Positions 26,149 through 34,751 of a stretch of DNA of 64,000 bases are shown piece by piece; position 1 is the first letter of the stretch; the number at the start of each line of letters is the position of its first letter. The DNA lies in NCBI RefSeq assembly GCF_900113015.1, contig NZ_FONV01000028.1:1-64000 (forward strand). Reading direction: 5' to 3'. Made by a program: the position numbers and the translations under genes. The notes below the pieces were generated by a model. That model was not told the origin of the DNA. It made no database searches and was given only the letters and a program-made list of their open reading frames with translations. The stretch comes from Actinoplanes philippinensis. Lineage in GTDB: Bacteria > Actinomycetota > Actinomycetes > Mycobacteriales > Micromonosporaceae.

Positions 26149-26349
26149 GGGTCACGACCTCCTCAACGGCCTACGAGACTGTGGTGCCGCACCTGTCCTA
26201 TCGGCCGCCGGACAAGATCGCATCGCGCCTGGCGGTGCCAATCGGGCGCAGCTCCGTCACAGCCGGCACTTCGTGGGTTCTCCGACGGTGGCCAGGACCG
26301 GCCGATCCCACCCGGCTCGTCCGAAACCGGTTGATGCATCCGGCGCGCC

Positions 26350-27597
26350 GTGGCAGCGTGGCTGCTCGTGTCCTCGGCGGGAGCGGCTACCCGGCCACTG
26401 CGCTCCGCCGCGTTCCGGTGGTTCCTCCTCGGCCGATCGATCTCCATGACCGGCAGTTTCATGTCACCGGTCGCCCTCGCCTTCGGCGTCCTGGAGATCA
26501 CCGGCAGTGCCGTGTGGCTGTCGGCGGTCACTGCCGCGGCGCTGATCCCGATGGTCGCGACGATGCTGCTGGGCGGCGGTGTCGCCGACCGCTACCGCCG
26601 TGACACCGTACTGCGCCTCACCAGCGTCGGCGCCGGCCTCACCCAGACCGGCGTCGCGGTCGTCCTGCTCACCTGCCAGCATCCGGCGCTGCTGCTGCCG
26701 CTGTCCGCCGTCAACGGCGTCTTCCAGGGGCTGACCAGGCCCGCCCTCCGCGGCATCCTCGCGAACCTGGCCGTCGGCCGAGGCCTTCAACAGGCCAGCT
26801 CCCTGCTGGCGTCCGCCGGGAACACCGCCCGGATCGCCGGCCCGGCCGTCGCCGGGCTGCTGACCGCCTCCGCCGGTGGTGGCTGGGCGATCGCCGTCGA
26901 CGCCGTCACCTTCCTGCTCGCGGCCGCCTGCTTCGCCCGGATGTCGCTGCCCGCCCGGCCACCTCGCGCCGAGGACGGCCCGACCATGCTCGGCGACCTC
27001 CAGGAAGGCTGGCGATACTTCCGGTCCCACTCCTGGATCTGGTCGGTGACGCTGGCGTTCGCCGTCTTCAACGCCACCAACCTGGGCCTCTGGCAGATCC
27101 TCGGCCCGGTGATCGCCGCCGGCACGATCGGCGCGACAGGCTGGGGCCTGGTGCTCAGCGCCCGCGGCGCAGGGGCGTTGCTGGCCGGCGCGGCCCTGGT
27201 GAAGCTGACCCTGATGCGGCGGCCGATGGTGCCGGCCCTGTCCGCGATGGCGCTGGCCACTCTGCCGCTGTTCCTGCTCGGCGCCGGCGCCGGCGTGTGG
27301 TGGCTGGCCGCGGCGTCGCTGCTCGCCGGGGCGGCCGCCGAGTTCTTCACCGTCGTCTGGGAGACCGTCAACAACACCCACATACCCGAGCGGCTGCTCT
27401 CCCGGGTCGGCGCCCACGACGAGTTCTGGTCGTCGATGTCGTCCCCGGCAGGTCAGCTGTCCGCACCGATTCTCGCGGCGGCGTTCGGAACGACGGCGGT
27501 CGCCGTCACGGGCGCGGCCATCGCGGCGGCAGCGATGCTGCTGACCGCCCAGGTCCGGGCCCTCCGGCGGATCGACGTCAATCGGCACACCGGGTGA
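26350..27597 (+). CDS. Major facilitator superfamily transporter
   Basis: A 415-aa MFS protein of the enterobactin/macrolide exporter-like group (MFS_3). About 12 TMs are visible; the TM2-3 loop has the motif-A-like GGGVADRYRRDTVLR, and PALRGILANL lies after TM4. Substrate is unknown; efflux of a drug or siderophore is most likely. Start is GTG 26350; further in-frame starts occur downstream. No regulator is adjacent. Confidence 0.85.
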   Translation: MAAWLLVSSAGAATRPLRSAAFRWFLLGRSISMTGSFMSPVALAFGVLEITGSAVWLSAVTAAALIPMVATMLLGGGVADRYRRDTVLRLTSVGAGLTQTGVAVVLLTCQHPALLLPLSAVNGVFQGLTRPALRGILANLAVGRGLQQASSLLASAGNTARIAGPAVAGLLTASAGGGWAIAVDAVTFLLAAACFARMSLPARPPRAEDGPTMLGDLQEGWRYFRSHSWIWSVTLAFAVFNATNLGLWQILGPVIAAGTIGATGWGLVLSARGAGALLAGAALVKLTLMRRPMVPALSAMALATLPLFLLGAGAGVWWLAAASLLAGAAAEFFTVVWETVNNTHIPERLLSRVGAHDEFWSSMSSPAGQLSAPILAAAFGTTAVAVTGAAIAAAAMLLTAQVRALRRIDVNRHTG

Positions 27598-27716
27598 GCG
27601 CTCAAGAATGCCGGTGCCTGGTCTTGACCCTCGACCTGGTGGAGGCCCGAAGCTCTGCCCCGGTGGGACGACGTGCGCCTCTGCGCGTCGCGGGACCGCT
27701 GACCGGAGGACGAGCC

Positions 27717-28187
27717 ATGCCTGATGTCGTGATGGAAGAGATCCGCAAGGCCCAGGAGCTGAACATCGCGGGCGACCGGGCCGGTGCCCGTGCCGCCCTG
27801 GAGTTTCTGTGGGAGACCACCCAGGACGCCCTGCACCGATGCACCATCGCGCACTATCTCGCTGACCTGCAGGATTCGGTGGAGGACGAGCTACGGTGGG
27901 ACGAACTGGCGCTGGCCGCGTTCCCGGATCTCACCGACGAGGGGACCCGCGCTTTCGACGACACGTGGCGGGCGCGGGCTTTCCTTCCTTCGCTGCACCT
28001 CAACCTGGCTGACGCGCACCGCAGAGCCGGACACGAGAAGCAGGCGCGGCATTTCCTGGGCGAGGCCGTCGCCGCTCTCGACGAACTCCCGGTGGATGAC
28101 TACGGCGCCATGATCCGCGACGCGCTCGGCAAGGTCCGAGAGGCGATCGAGGCCGGTTCGACCGCTTCCTTGGTGCCCGCAACGTAG
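27717..28187 (+). CDS. TPR-like small protein
   Basis: A 156-aa cytoplasmic protein with helical-pair repeats: AQELNIAGDRAGARAALEFLWE (TPR-like), TIAHYLADLQDSVEDELRWDELAL, and LHLNLADAHRRAGHEKQARHFLGEAVAAL (the best TPR). ATG at 27717 follows a GGAGGACG ribosome site. Similar proteins are widespread in Streptomyces and relatives; the function is unknown. The gene stops immediately before a truncated GNAT gene. Confidence 0.75.
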   Translation: MPDVVMEEIRKAQELNIAGDRAGARAALEFLWETTQDALHRCTIAHYLADLQDSVEDELRWDELALAAFPDLTDEGTRAFDDTWRARAFLPSLHLNLADAHRRAGHEKQARHFLGEAVAALDELPVDDYGAMIRDALGKVREAIEAGSTASLVPAT

Positions 28188-28198
28188 ACGGCCCGCCC

Positions 28199-28591
28199 CT
28201 GCCGTACGCCCAGATCGAGGTGGCGAGTGGTCGGTTCGCCGGCACCACCTCGTTCGCCGAACCGGATCCGCGGCTGCGCACGGTGATGATCGGCTACTCG
28301 TGGCTCGGCCGGCAGTGGTGGGGGTCCGGGATCAACGCCGAGGCGAAACTGCTGATGCTGGCGTTCGCTTTCGAAACCCTCGGCGCGGTACGGGTGCCGC
28401 TGGTCACCGACATCCTCAATGTGCGTGCGCAGGCCGCGATCGAACGCCTGGGCGCGCAGAAGGAGGGGGTGCTGCGCAAGCACCGTCGTCGCGCCGACGG
28501 CTCGTGGCGTGACACGGTCCTCTACGCGATCGTCGACGACGACTGGCCGGACCTGAAACGGCGGCTGGAGACCCGGACGGCGAGGACGTAG
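28199..28591 (+). pseudogene. RimJ/RimL-type GNAT acetyltransferase, N-terminus missing
   Basis: Similarity begins abruptly at LPYAQIEVASGRFAGTTSF and runs to the end: TVMIGYSWLGRQWWGSGINAE (acetyl-CoA region), TDILNVRAQAAIERLGAQ and KHRRRADGSWRDTVLYAIVDDDWP. About 70 N-terminal residues, including the substrate-binding first helices, are absent, and the fragment abuts the preceding gene. A GTG at 28220 could start a 123-aa product, but the fold would be incomplete. Confidence 0.7.
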
Positions 28592-28650
28592 AAGCGTTCC
28601 GGGGCGGGCATCTCCGTCTCGGACAACCGGTGCCACGATGCGACATCGGG

Positions 28651-29447
28651 TCACGTGATGTCGCGGCGCATGGGGAGGATGACGGCGATCAGAGCGGCGG
28701 TGAGGGCGTACGCGGTGAGCAGGAGCGCTCCGGCGGCCGGGGGGAGCAGACCGACGGTGGAGTTGCCGACCTCCTGCGAGACGGCGTCGGTGAGGTAGGT
28801 GAAGCCGGTGAGGGAGGCCGTGGCGCCGCCGGGCAGGATCGGGTAGAGGCGTTGACGCCGGGGATCATCATGAGCAGCGGTTCGCCCAGGTACACGTAGC
28901 CGATCACGACGCACAGGGCGGCGACCTGGTTGCGGAGCAGCGCCCCCACGCCGGCGCCGATCAACAGGTAGGCGACCATGGCCAGGCCGATGCGGGCCAG
29001 AAGCGTGAGCACGGTGCCGGTCGGCAGGCCGAGCGAGATGCCGCGCAGAGTGGTGACGGTGAGCAGGGCCGCAGCGGCGGTGCCGGCGAGGATCAGCCCG
29101 TAGGCCAGTCCGGCGACGCCGTAGGTGGTGAGTTTGGCGGCGAGGACCTGCCAGCGGCGAGGGGCGAACAGGAACGTGACGGCGGCGGTGCGGTGCCGGT
29201 ACTCGGACGTGACGGCGAGCGCCCCGGCGGCGGCCGGCACGAACGCGGTGTAGCCGAGGAAGCCGAGAATCGAGCGGATGCCGGTTTCGGTGTCCAGGCC
29301 GGGCATGGGCGGGTCGAAGTTCTCCGGCCCGACGAGCGCCATCGCGCCCATCATGCCGCCCCCGATCAGGGCTGCGAGAAGCAGGAGGCCACTCCACATG
29401 CGGGTGGCGAGCAGCCGGCGGAATTCGGCTCTGACCAGGTGTCTCAT
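28651..29447 (-). pseudogene. ABC-2 type permease, single-base frameshift
   Basis: The frame from ATG 29447 encodes a polytopic permease (MRHLVRAEFRRLLATRMW, TM ~18-36, GALAVTSEYRHRTAAVTFLF, further TMs) to MMIPGVN. At 28848-28853 homology moves to another frame (RLYPILPGGATAS... to a final TM and RRDIT). One extra base near GTCAACGCC (for example a second C giving AAC CGC) would restore a continuous ~265-aa protein. The start overlaps the ATPase stop by 4 nt. This is either a real mutation or a sequencing error in a C run. Confidence 0.82.
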
Positions 29448-30385
29448 GGGGTGGCTGCCTTGTCTGCGGTCAGGTCGAGGAAGAGTTGTTCGAGGCTGGT
29501 TTCGTCGGAGACCAGTTCGTGCACCCGCAGCCGGTGTGACGCGGCGAGGTCGGCGATGCCGGGTGCGTCCAGTCCGTGCACGCGAAGCCGGCCGCCCCCG
29601 AGGTCCTCGACCTGTGGTGCGCCGTCCGGCCGTGCGCCTCGCAGGACAGCGGCCAGACGGTCGGCGTCCGGCGAGGTCACCAGCACCGCCGGCGATCCGG
29701 CCAGCCGCGACCAGGGGCCGGCGGCGACGAGCTCGCCACGCCGGATCACCACCACGTCGTCGACAAGCTGCTGCATCTCGCTGAGGACGTGGCTCGAGAT
29801 CAGGACGGTACGTCCCTCGTCGGCCAGCCGGCGCAGAAATCCGCGCAGCCACAGTGTGCCCTCGGGGTCGAGGCCGTTGCTCGGCTCGTCGAGCAGCAGC
29901 ACGGGTGGGTCGCCGAGCAGTGCGGTGGCGAGGCTGAGCCGCTGTCGCATGCCGGTGGAGAACCCGTGGGTGCGGCGGTCGGCGGCCTCCGTGAGATCGA
30001 GCAGGGCGAGCAGGTCGCCGACCCGGCTGTCGGGGTGGCCGCCCATCGCGGCGTAGACCCGCAGATGGTCCCGGGCGGTGTGACCGGGGTGGAAGGCGCT
30101 CGCGTCGAACATCGCGCCGACGGTGCGCGACGGTCGCCTCAACTGTCCGAACGGCCGGCCGCCGATCGTCGCGGTGCCGGACGTGGGCGCCACCAGGCCG
30201 GTCAGCATCCGCAGAGTGGTGGTCTTACCGGCCCCGTTCGGCCCCAGGAACCCCGTGACCACGCCCGGCTCCACGGTGAAACTCAGATCGCGGACGGCGG
30301 CGACCGTGCCATACCGCTTGGTCAGGTGGGAGACCTCGATCCTCTGGCGGTCGACGAAGGCGTCGTCAGCGGTGATCGATGCCAT
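29444..30385 (-). CDS. ABC transporter ATP-binding protein (DrrA/CcmA type)
   Basis: A 313-aa ATPase. Walker A GPNGAGKTT, signature STGMRQRLSLA, Walker B PVLLLDEPSNGLDPEG and H-loop SSHVLSEM. The C-terminal ~85-residue extension (VTSPDADRLAAVLRG, LVSDETSLEQLFLDLT) is typical of DrrA-like exporters. It would energise the downstream permease, which is frameshifted. The regulator gene upstream ends at the ATG of this gene, so all three form one operon. Confidence 0.9.
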   Translation of the reverse strand: MASITADDAFVDRQRIEVSHLTKRYGTVAAVRDLSFTVEPGVVTGFLGPNGAGKTTTLRMLTGLVAPTSGTATIGGRPFGQLRRPSRTVGAMFDASAFHPGHTARDHLRVYAAMGGHPDSRVGDLLALLDLTEAADRRTHGFSTGMRQRLSLATALLGDPPVLLLDEPSNGLDPEGTLWLRGFLRRLADEGRTVLISSHVLSEMQQLVDDVVVIRRGELVAAGPWSRLAGSPAVLVTSPDADRLAAVLRGARPDGAPQVEDLGGGRLRVHGLDAPGIADLAASHRLRVHELVSDETSLEQLFLDLTADKAATP

Positions 30386-30996
30386 CAGTCACTCCCTTCT
30401 CTCGTGCCGGAACCGTCTTCGCGCTCCGGCGTCCGCCGGGTGGCCTCGGCGGCCGTCGGCTGGTCGGCCGGCAACAGGACGGTGGCCAGCAGCCGAGGCA
30501 CCCGGCCGTTGCCGGGCTGGTTGCCGAGCAGCGGCCCGATGATCTGGTTGAGGTCGGCGGCGAAGGCCGCCAGCTCCGCGTCGGTCAGATGGAGGACGAG
30601 TTGCTGGTATCCGGCGCCGTCGGCGGCGAAGTCGATCCGCTCCCTGGCGAGGTAGCGGGAGAACTCGGACAACAGGCTCGACACGAACGCGGTGAAATAC
30701 CGGGCGTGATCCTCGGGCGTCGCCGTGGCCAGGGCGGCGGCGTCCAACGTGGCCCCGTGGGCGGGCAGCGCGTAGACCCGCTCGACGGCACCACGAATCC
30801 GGCGCTGGTCCACCACCTCGATCAGACCGGTCTTGACCAGCGTGGCGAGGTGCCGGTACAGCGTGGCGTGCGGGATGTCCGGCAGCAGCGCCACGAGGTC
30901 GTGCGTGGTCAGCCGTGCGCCGGCGACAGCCCTCAAGATCCGGATGCGCACCGGATGCAGCGCCAGCTCCGCCCAGCGGTCCCTCGACATCTCCAC
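30385..30996 (-). CDS. ArsR-type winged-helix regulator of the ABC operon
   Basis: A 203-aa regulator. The wHTH is HPVRIRILRAVAGARLTTHDLVALLPDIPHATLYRHLATLVKTGLIEV (residues ~14-62), followed by a helical C-terminal domain (~85-160) and a disordered charged tail. The HTH_20/ArsR arrangement with YRHLATL is often found before DrrA-type transporters. Start is ATG 30996, with a TATCGATA palindrome 18 bp upstream. Confidence 0.85.
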   Translation of the reverse strand: MEMSRDRWAELALHPVRIRILRAVAGARLTTHDLVALLPDIPHATLYRHLATLVKTGLIEVVDQRRIRGAVERVYALPAHGATLDAAALATATPEDHARYFTAFVSSLLSEFSRYLARERIDFAADGAGYQQLVLHLTDAELAAFAADLNQIIGPLLGNQPGNGRVPRLLATVLLPADQPTAAEATRRTPEREDGSGTREGSD

Positions 30997-31002
30997 GCGA
31001 GG

Positions 31003-31034
31003 AACACTATCAGTATCGATATCAATAATGGTAG
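31003..31034. promoter_or_regulatory. AT-rich palindromic region between ArsR-like and phosphotransferase genes
   Basis: A perfect TATCGATA (31014-31021) lies within ACTATC..GGTAGT flanks. The AT-rich patch is conspicuous in this GC-rich DNA and lies 18 bp from the regulator's start, so an autoregulatory operator is likely. Confidence 0.55.
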
Positions 31035-31089
31035 TGGTTGCGTCGGCAGCAGACGCTGGTCACCCGCGTTCGAGGCGGTTCGGGGGAGA

Positions 31090-31839
31090 ATGCCTCTCGT
31101 GGACGAGGTCTTCGACGGCGGGAACATGGGCGGGGCGGTTCGCGTCGGCGGGACCGTGCGGCGGACTGCCGGGCCGTGGAGTCCGACGATCCAGCGGTTG
31201 CTGCACCATGTCCGCGACCGCGGGATCAACGGTGTCCCGGAGCCGCTGGGGGCCGACGAGCACGGCCGTGACAACGTCTCCTACCTCGCTGGTGTGGTTC
31301 CCCGATACCCGCTGCCGGATTGGGTGTGGTCGGACGCCGTGCTCGTCGACACCGCGCGATTCCTCGTGGCCTTCCACGAGGCGAGCGCGGACTTCGATGT
31401 CGCCGGCGCCACGTGGCAGGTGCCGGCGCACCGTCCGGTCGAGGTGATCTGTCACAACGACTTCGCGCCGTACAACATGGTGTTCGACGAGCAGCGGCTG
31501 ACAGCGGTGATCGACTGGGACACGGCCTCGCCCGGCCCCCGTGTCTGGGATCTCGCCTATCTGGCCTACCGGATCGTGCCGCTCACCGACCCGGCCAACA
31601 GCGACGGCCTCGGCAGCTCCGTCACGGAGCGGTCCCGACGCCTGCGCCTGCTCTGTGACACCTACGGCCACCGGCCGGATCCGTCAGTCGTCCTGCCGGT
31701 TGTCGTCCAGCGGCTGCACGACCTCGCCGCCTTCACCGAGGCCCGCGCCACCTCGGGCCGGGAGCACCTGTCCGACCACGCCGCCCTCTACCGGCGCGAC
31801 GCCGTCTGGGTCGACGCGAACGCCGACGCCCTCTGCTGA
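31090..31839 (+). CDS. Aminoglycoside phosphotransferase (APH)-family kinase-like protein
   Basis: A 249-aa protein. The catalytic loop is VICHNDFAPYNMVFD and the metal-binding IDWDTASPGPRVWDLAYLAYR follows, as in APH/choline kinase enzymes. ATG at 31090 has GGGGGAG just upstream. The N-terminal lobe is short (GGAVRVGGTVRR as a remnant glycine-rich segment). It may phosphorylate a small molecule; antibiotic resistance is possible but not shown. Confidence 0.85.
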   Translation: MPLVDEVFDGGNMGGAVRVGGTVRRTAGPWSPTIQRLLHHVRDRGINGVPEPLGADEHGRDNVSYLAGVVPRYPLPDWVWSDAVLVDTARFLVAFHEASADFDVAGATWQVPAHRPVEVICHNDFAPYNMVFDEQRLTAVIDWDTASPGPRVWDLAYLAYRIVPLTDPANSDGLGSSVTERSRRLRLLCDTYGHRPDPSVVLPVVVQRLHDLAAFTEARATSGREHLSDHAALYRRDAVWVDANADALC

Positions 31840-31844
31840 GGCGG

Positions 31845-32504
31845 TCAGGAGCCGAGCAGGCCGGCGCGCTGGGCGAGCATCGCGGCCTGGACCCGGTTGT
31901 CGCAGTTCAGCTTGGTGAACAGGCGATAGACGTGCGTCTTGACGGTGCCTTCGGAGACGTACAGCTGCTGGCCGATCTCCGCGTTGGACAATCCCTGCGC
32001 CAGCAGGACCAGGACCTCTCGCTCGCGGCCGCTCAAACCCTCGACCAGGGCAAGATCCCGATCCGGGCGTACGGGCGGAGCCGGCAGCCGGTCGAGCACC
32101 TGACGAGTGATCCTCGGGGACAGGTAGGCGTTCCCGGCGGCCGCGGCACGGATCGCGTACGCCAGCTCCTCGGCCGCCGACTCCTTCAGCAGGAACCCGG
32201 CCGCGCCGTCGGTGAGCGCCTGCGCCACGTACTCGTCCTGTCCGAAAGTGGTCAGCACGACCACCCGTACCGCGGGCGCCAGCCGGCGGATCTCGCGCAA
32301 CGCGGCCAGGCCGTCCATGACGGGCATCTGGATGTCCAGCAGCGCCACGTCCGGCCGGTGCCGCACCGCCAGGTCGACGGCGGCCCGGCCGTCGGCTGCC
32401 TGGGCGATGAGGTCGATGCCGTCGACCGGCCGCAGGATCGCGTCGATCGCGGTGCGGATCAGCGAGTCGTCGTCGGCCAGAACGACCCGCAGCGTCTCGG
32501 TCAC
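31845..32504 (-). CDS. NarL/LuxR-type response regulator
   Basis: A 219-aa two-domain regulator. The receiver has the acidic pair (LADDD), phosphoacceptor Asp in VALLDIQMPVMDG (~53), Thr (VVLTTFG) and Lys (LLKES). The LuxR HTH is LSGREREVLVLLAQGLSNAEIGQQLYVSEGTVKTHVYRLFTKL. GTG 32504 overlaps the kinase stop (GTGA), so the kinase encoded upstream is its partner. It is the last gene of a four-gene operon. Confidence 0.93.
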   Translation of the reverse strand: MTETLRVVLADDDSLIRTAIDAILRPVDGIDLIAQAADGRAAVDLAVRHRPDVALLDIQMPVMDGLAALREIRRLAPAVRVVVLTTFGQDEYVAQALTDGAAGFLLKESAAEELAYAIRAAAAGNAYLSPRITRQVLDRLPAPPVRPDRDLALVEGLSGREREVLVLLAQGLSNAEIGQQLYVSEGTVKTHVYRLFTKLNCDNRVQAAMLAQRAGLLGS

Positions 32505-34000
32505 GGCTTCCCCTCCCGTACCTGCTTGTCCACCAGGACCCCGTCCCGGAAGCAGAAACGGTAGATCATTTCGTCGGACTCGGTGCGCAGCTGTTCGAGC
32601 AGGGCCGCCGGATAGTCGGCACAGCCGTCGGGCACGCCCGTGGCGGCCTCGTCGGGCGGCGGCAGCTTGGCCCGCACGTCGGTCTCCGGCTGACCGATCC
32701 GGATCGCGTCGTAGGTGGCCCGGTCGACCGATACGAGGGCGGTGGTCAGCCAGATCCCGGCCCCGCACAGCACCAGGAACCCGGCGATCGACACGGCAGT
32801 GGCCACCATGACGATCCGCGAGCGGCGGCCGTGCCGCTCGACCAGTGCCACGAAGTCCGGCCCGCCGGTGGGGGCGGCGGCGGGCGCCGGCTCGTCAGCG
32901 GTGTACGCGAGGGTCGCCGCCAGACGGAAGCCGCCGTCGGGCGCCGGCCCGTGGAACAGCACGCCGTTGGCGACCCGGACTCGTTCGGCCAGCCCGAGCA
33001 GGCCTTGCCCGGACGTGACCTGAGCCGTACGCCGGCCGGCCGTGTTGGTGACCGCCGCGATCAGCGCATCAGGTTCGTACCGCAGAAGGATCTTGATGGA
33101 ACCGCCGTGAGCGTGCCGCAGCGCGTTGGTGACGCCCTCCTGGATGACGCGGTAGGCGGCGTGCTCGGTCATCGCCGTGAGCGGTCGCGGCTCGCCCTCC
33201 CGGGCGATCTCGACCTGCGCGCCGGAGGCCCGCGCCTGCTCGACCAGCTCGTCCAGGCCGGACAGTGGCCGCACCGACGGCTGGGTGCCGTCCTGGGCGA
33301 GCAGTCCGAGGATCTGCCGCAGCTCGGTCATCGCCGCCGACGACGCCTGCCGGATCAGCTGCGCCTCGTCGGTCTGCATCATCCCGGCGTAGAGGGAGAT
33401 CAGCGTCAGCCGGTTGCCGAGCGAGTCGTGCAGGTCACGGGCGATGCGGGCTCGTTCGCGGATCTGCGCCTGCCGGGCCACCTCGGCCTGCCCGCTGTGC
33501 AGCTGCACGTTGCGGTGGTGCATCGCGGCGAGCAGTGTCCGCCGCCGGCGCACCAGCCGGGCGACACCCGCCGGCGCGCAGGCCAGCAGCGCGTACATGG
33601 CCGAGACCAGGACCCCCCACTCCACTGTCAGCGGCGTCTCCCACAGCACCGACAGCACGAAGCACACCCAGCCGGTGGCCAGACCGGCCGCGACCTGCCA
33701 CACCCGGGTGGCGCGGTAGCTCAGGGACGCACTGAGCACCACCATCGGCACGACGCCCAGGCCGCCGGTGCCGAGGCCGATCAACGCCGCCACCACGTAC
33801 GTGCCGAGCGGGTCGACCAGCCGCGACACCATCAGCACCGCGGTGGTGAACCCGACCAGCCACGGCGCGAGCGGGTACAGGTCCGCCGTGACGGCCCCGA
33901 CCGTGGCGCCCGCCGTCACCAGGATCAGCAGGCCGGCCTCGTAGGTCAGGCGCCAGGCGCCGGCGGCGGCGATCCGCTCCCGCCATCGGCTGATGGTCAC
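32501..34000 (-). CDS. Histidine kinase with an extra C-terminal TM and ectodomain
   Basis: A 499-aa kinase of the NarX/DesK (HisKA_3) type. The N-terminal part has about five TMs (~20-150). The H-box is RARIARDLHDSLGNRLTLIS (His191) and the HATPase region has an N-box (EGVTNALRHAHGG) and GQGLLGLAERV. Unusually, a further TM (~397-420) and an outside domain (~424-499) follow the ATPase domain: YDAIRIGQPETDVRAKLPPP, a Cys, then YRFCFRDGVLVDK. The same domain occurs in the membrane-anchored protein encoded at 34252-34626. The Y-x2-I-x2-G-x5-V pattern recalls BamE/SmpA-like folds. Confidence 0.9.
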   Translation of the reverse strand: MTISRWRERIAAAGAWRLTYEAGLLILVTAGATVGAVTADLYPLAPWLVGFTTAVLMVSRLVDPLGTYVVAALIGLGTGGLGVVPMVVLSASLSYRATRVWQVAAGLATGWVCFVLSVLWETPLTVEWGVLVSAMYALLACAPAGVARLVRRRRTLLAAMHHRNVQLHSGQAEVARQAQIRERARIARDLHDSLGNRLTLISLYAGMMQTDEAQLIRQASSAAMTELRQILGLLAQDGTQPSVRPLSGLDELVEQARASGAQVEIAREGEPRPLTAMTEHAAYRVIQEGVTNALRHAHGGSIKILLRYEPDALIAAVTNTAGRRTAQVTSGQGLLGLAERVRVANGVLFHGPAPDGGFRLAATLAYTADEPAPAAAPTGGPDFVALVERHGRRSRIVMVATAVSIAGFLVLCGAGIWLTTALVSVDRATYDAIRIGQPETDVRAKLPPPDEAATGVPDGCADYPAALLEQLRTESDEMIYRFCFRDGVLVDKQVREGKP

Positions 34001-34009
34001 CGCATCTCC

Positions 34010-34255
34010 TCAGTGGCTCTCGCGGGCGATCCGGCGGACCGCGTCGTGGGCTTCGAGCAGACCCGCACCGGTCCGCTCGCGGTAGATCCTGACCGATGCC
34101 GCGTGGCCGTCGCGACCCAGAGTGTCCCTGACCTCCGCACGGACGGCGTCCGGGTCCGGCGCGGTCACCGCTCGATGGCCCAGATACTGCGCGACGACGA
34201 GCATCACCAGGCCGGCTCCGCCGAGCGCCAGGCCGGCCATCATCAGCGGCGTCAT
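34010..34255 (-). CDS. Small membrane protein with L7/L12 C-terminal-like segment
   Basis: An 81-aa protein. One TM (~5-24) is followed by a short cytoplasmic part whose helix VRIYRERTGAGLLEAHDAV resembles the ribosomal L7/L12 C-terminal motif (VREITGLGLKEAKDLV). Similar small TM proteins occur in actinomycetes; function is unknown. ATG 34255 overlaps the stop of the upstream gene (ATGA), and the kinase starts 9 bp downstream, so it belongs to the two-component operon. Confidence 0.75.
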   Translation of the reverse strand: MTPLMMAGLALGGAGLVMLVVAQYLGHRAVTAPDPDAVRAEVRDTLGRDGHAASVRIYRERTGAGLLEAHDAVRRIARESH

Positions 34256-34626
34256 CGCTGTGCCGCAATGGTGACGGCGCTCTTCTCGGCGAGTTTGCCG
34301 TCGACGAAACAGAAACGCCACAGGTCCGGGCCGTCACCGGTGAGCGGGCTGATTCCGTAGTAGACGCACGTCGCGCCGGCCGGGGCGCCCTTGCGGCCGG
34401 AGTCGCCGCCGTAGAGGTCCTTCTCCTCGATGTCCGTCAGTGGTTCCGGCAGGGCGGTCAGCACCTGGGTCTGTGCCGCTCCCTCCTTCTGCGCGTCGAA
34501 CTCGGCGCGGGTGATGCTGGCCTTGCTCAGATCCAGTCCGGCGTCGATCCACCGGTAGGCGACCCATCCGAGGCCGCCACACAGGACCGTGAGAACGACC
34601 GCGATGCCGATGAGAACCTTGCGCAT
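34252..34626 (-). CDS. Membrane-anchored protein sharing the kinase ectodomain
   Basis: A 124-aa protein. ATG 34626 follows a GGAGG site; an in-frame start farther upstream is less likely. One N-terminal TM (~5-25) anchors an outside domain: ITRAEFDAQKEGAAQTQV and LPEP, then CVYY and LWRFCFVDGKLAEKS. These features line up with the kinase C-terminal ectodomain (VDRATYDAIRIGQPETDV, LPPP, CADY, IYRFCFRDGVLVDK). It heads the operon and may be a co-sensor or a ligand-like partner of the kinase. No enzyme motif is present. Confidence 0.8.
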   Translation of the reverse strand: MRKVLIGIAVVLTVLCGGLGWVAYRWIDAGLDLSKASITRAEFDAQKEGAAQTQVLTALPEPLTDIEEKDLYGGDSGRKGAPAGATCVYYGISPLTGDGPDLWRFCFVDGKLAEKSAVTIAAQR

Positions 34627-34751
34627 TCCGATTCCTCCGTCGTCTTGGGGACACCTCAAGACTTCCGAAATCGGGTACGCGAATCGTCAGGCCTTCGTGC
34701 GAACGCGAGCGCCCCGCACGTCAACGAAAGTCGCAGACCGCTGCGGGCGGG

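Noticed and set aside
34639..34660. Short CTTGGGG/CCTCAAG hairpin upstream of the two-component operon
   Set aside because: Short stem with a wobble pair; position before the start codon fits neither a clear terminator nor an operator.
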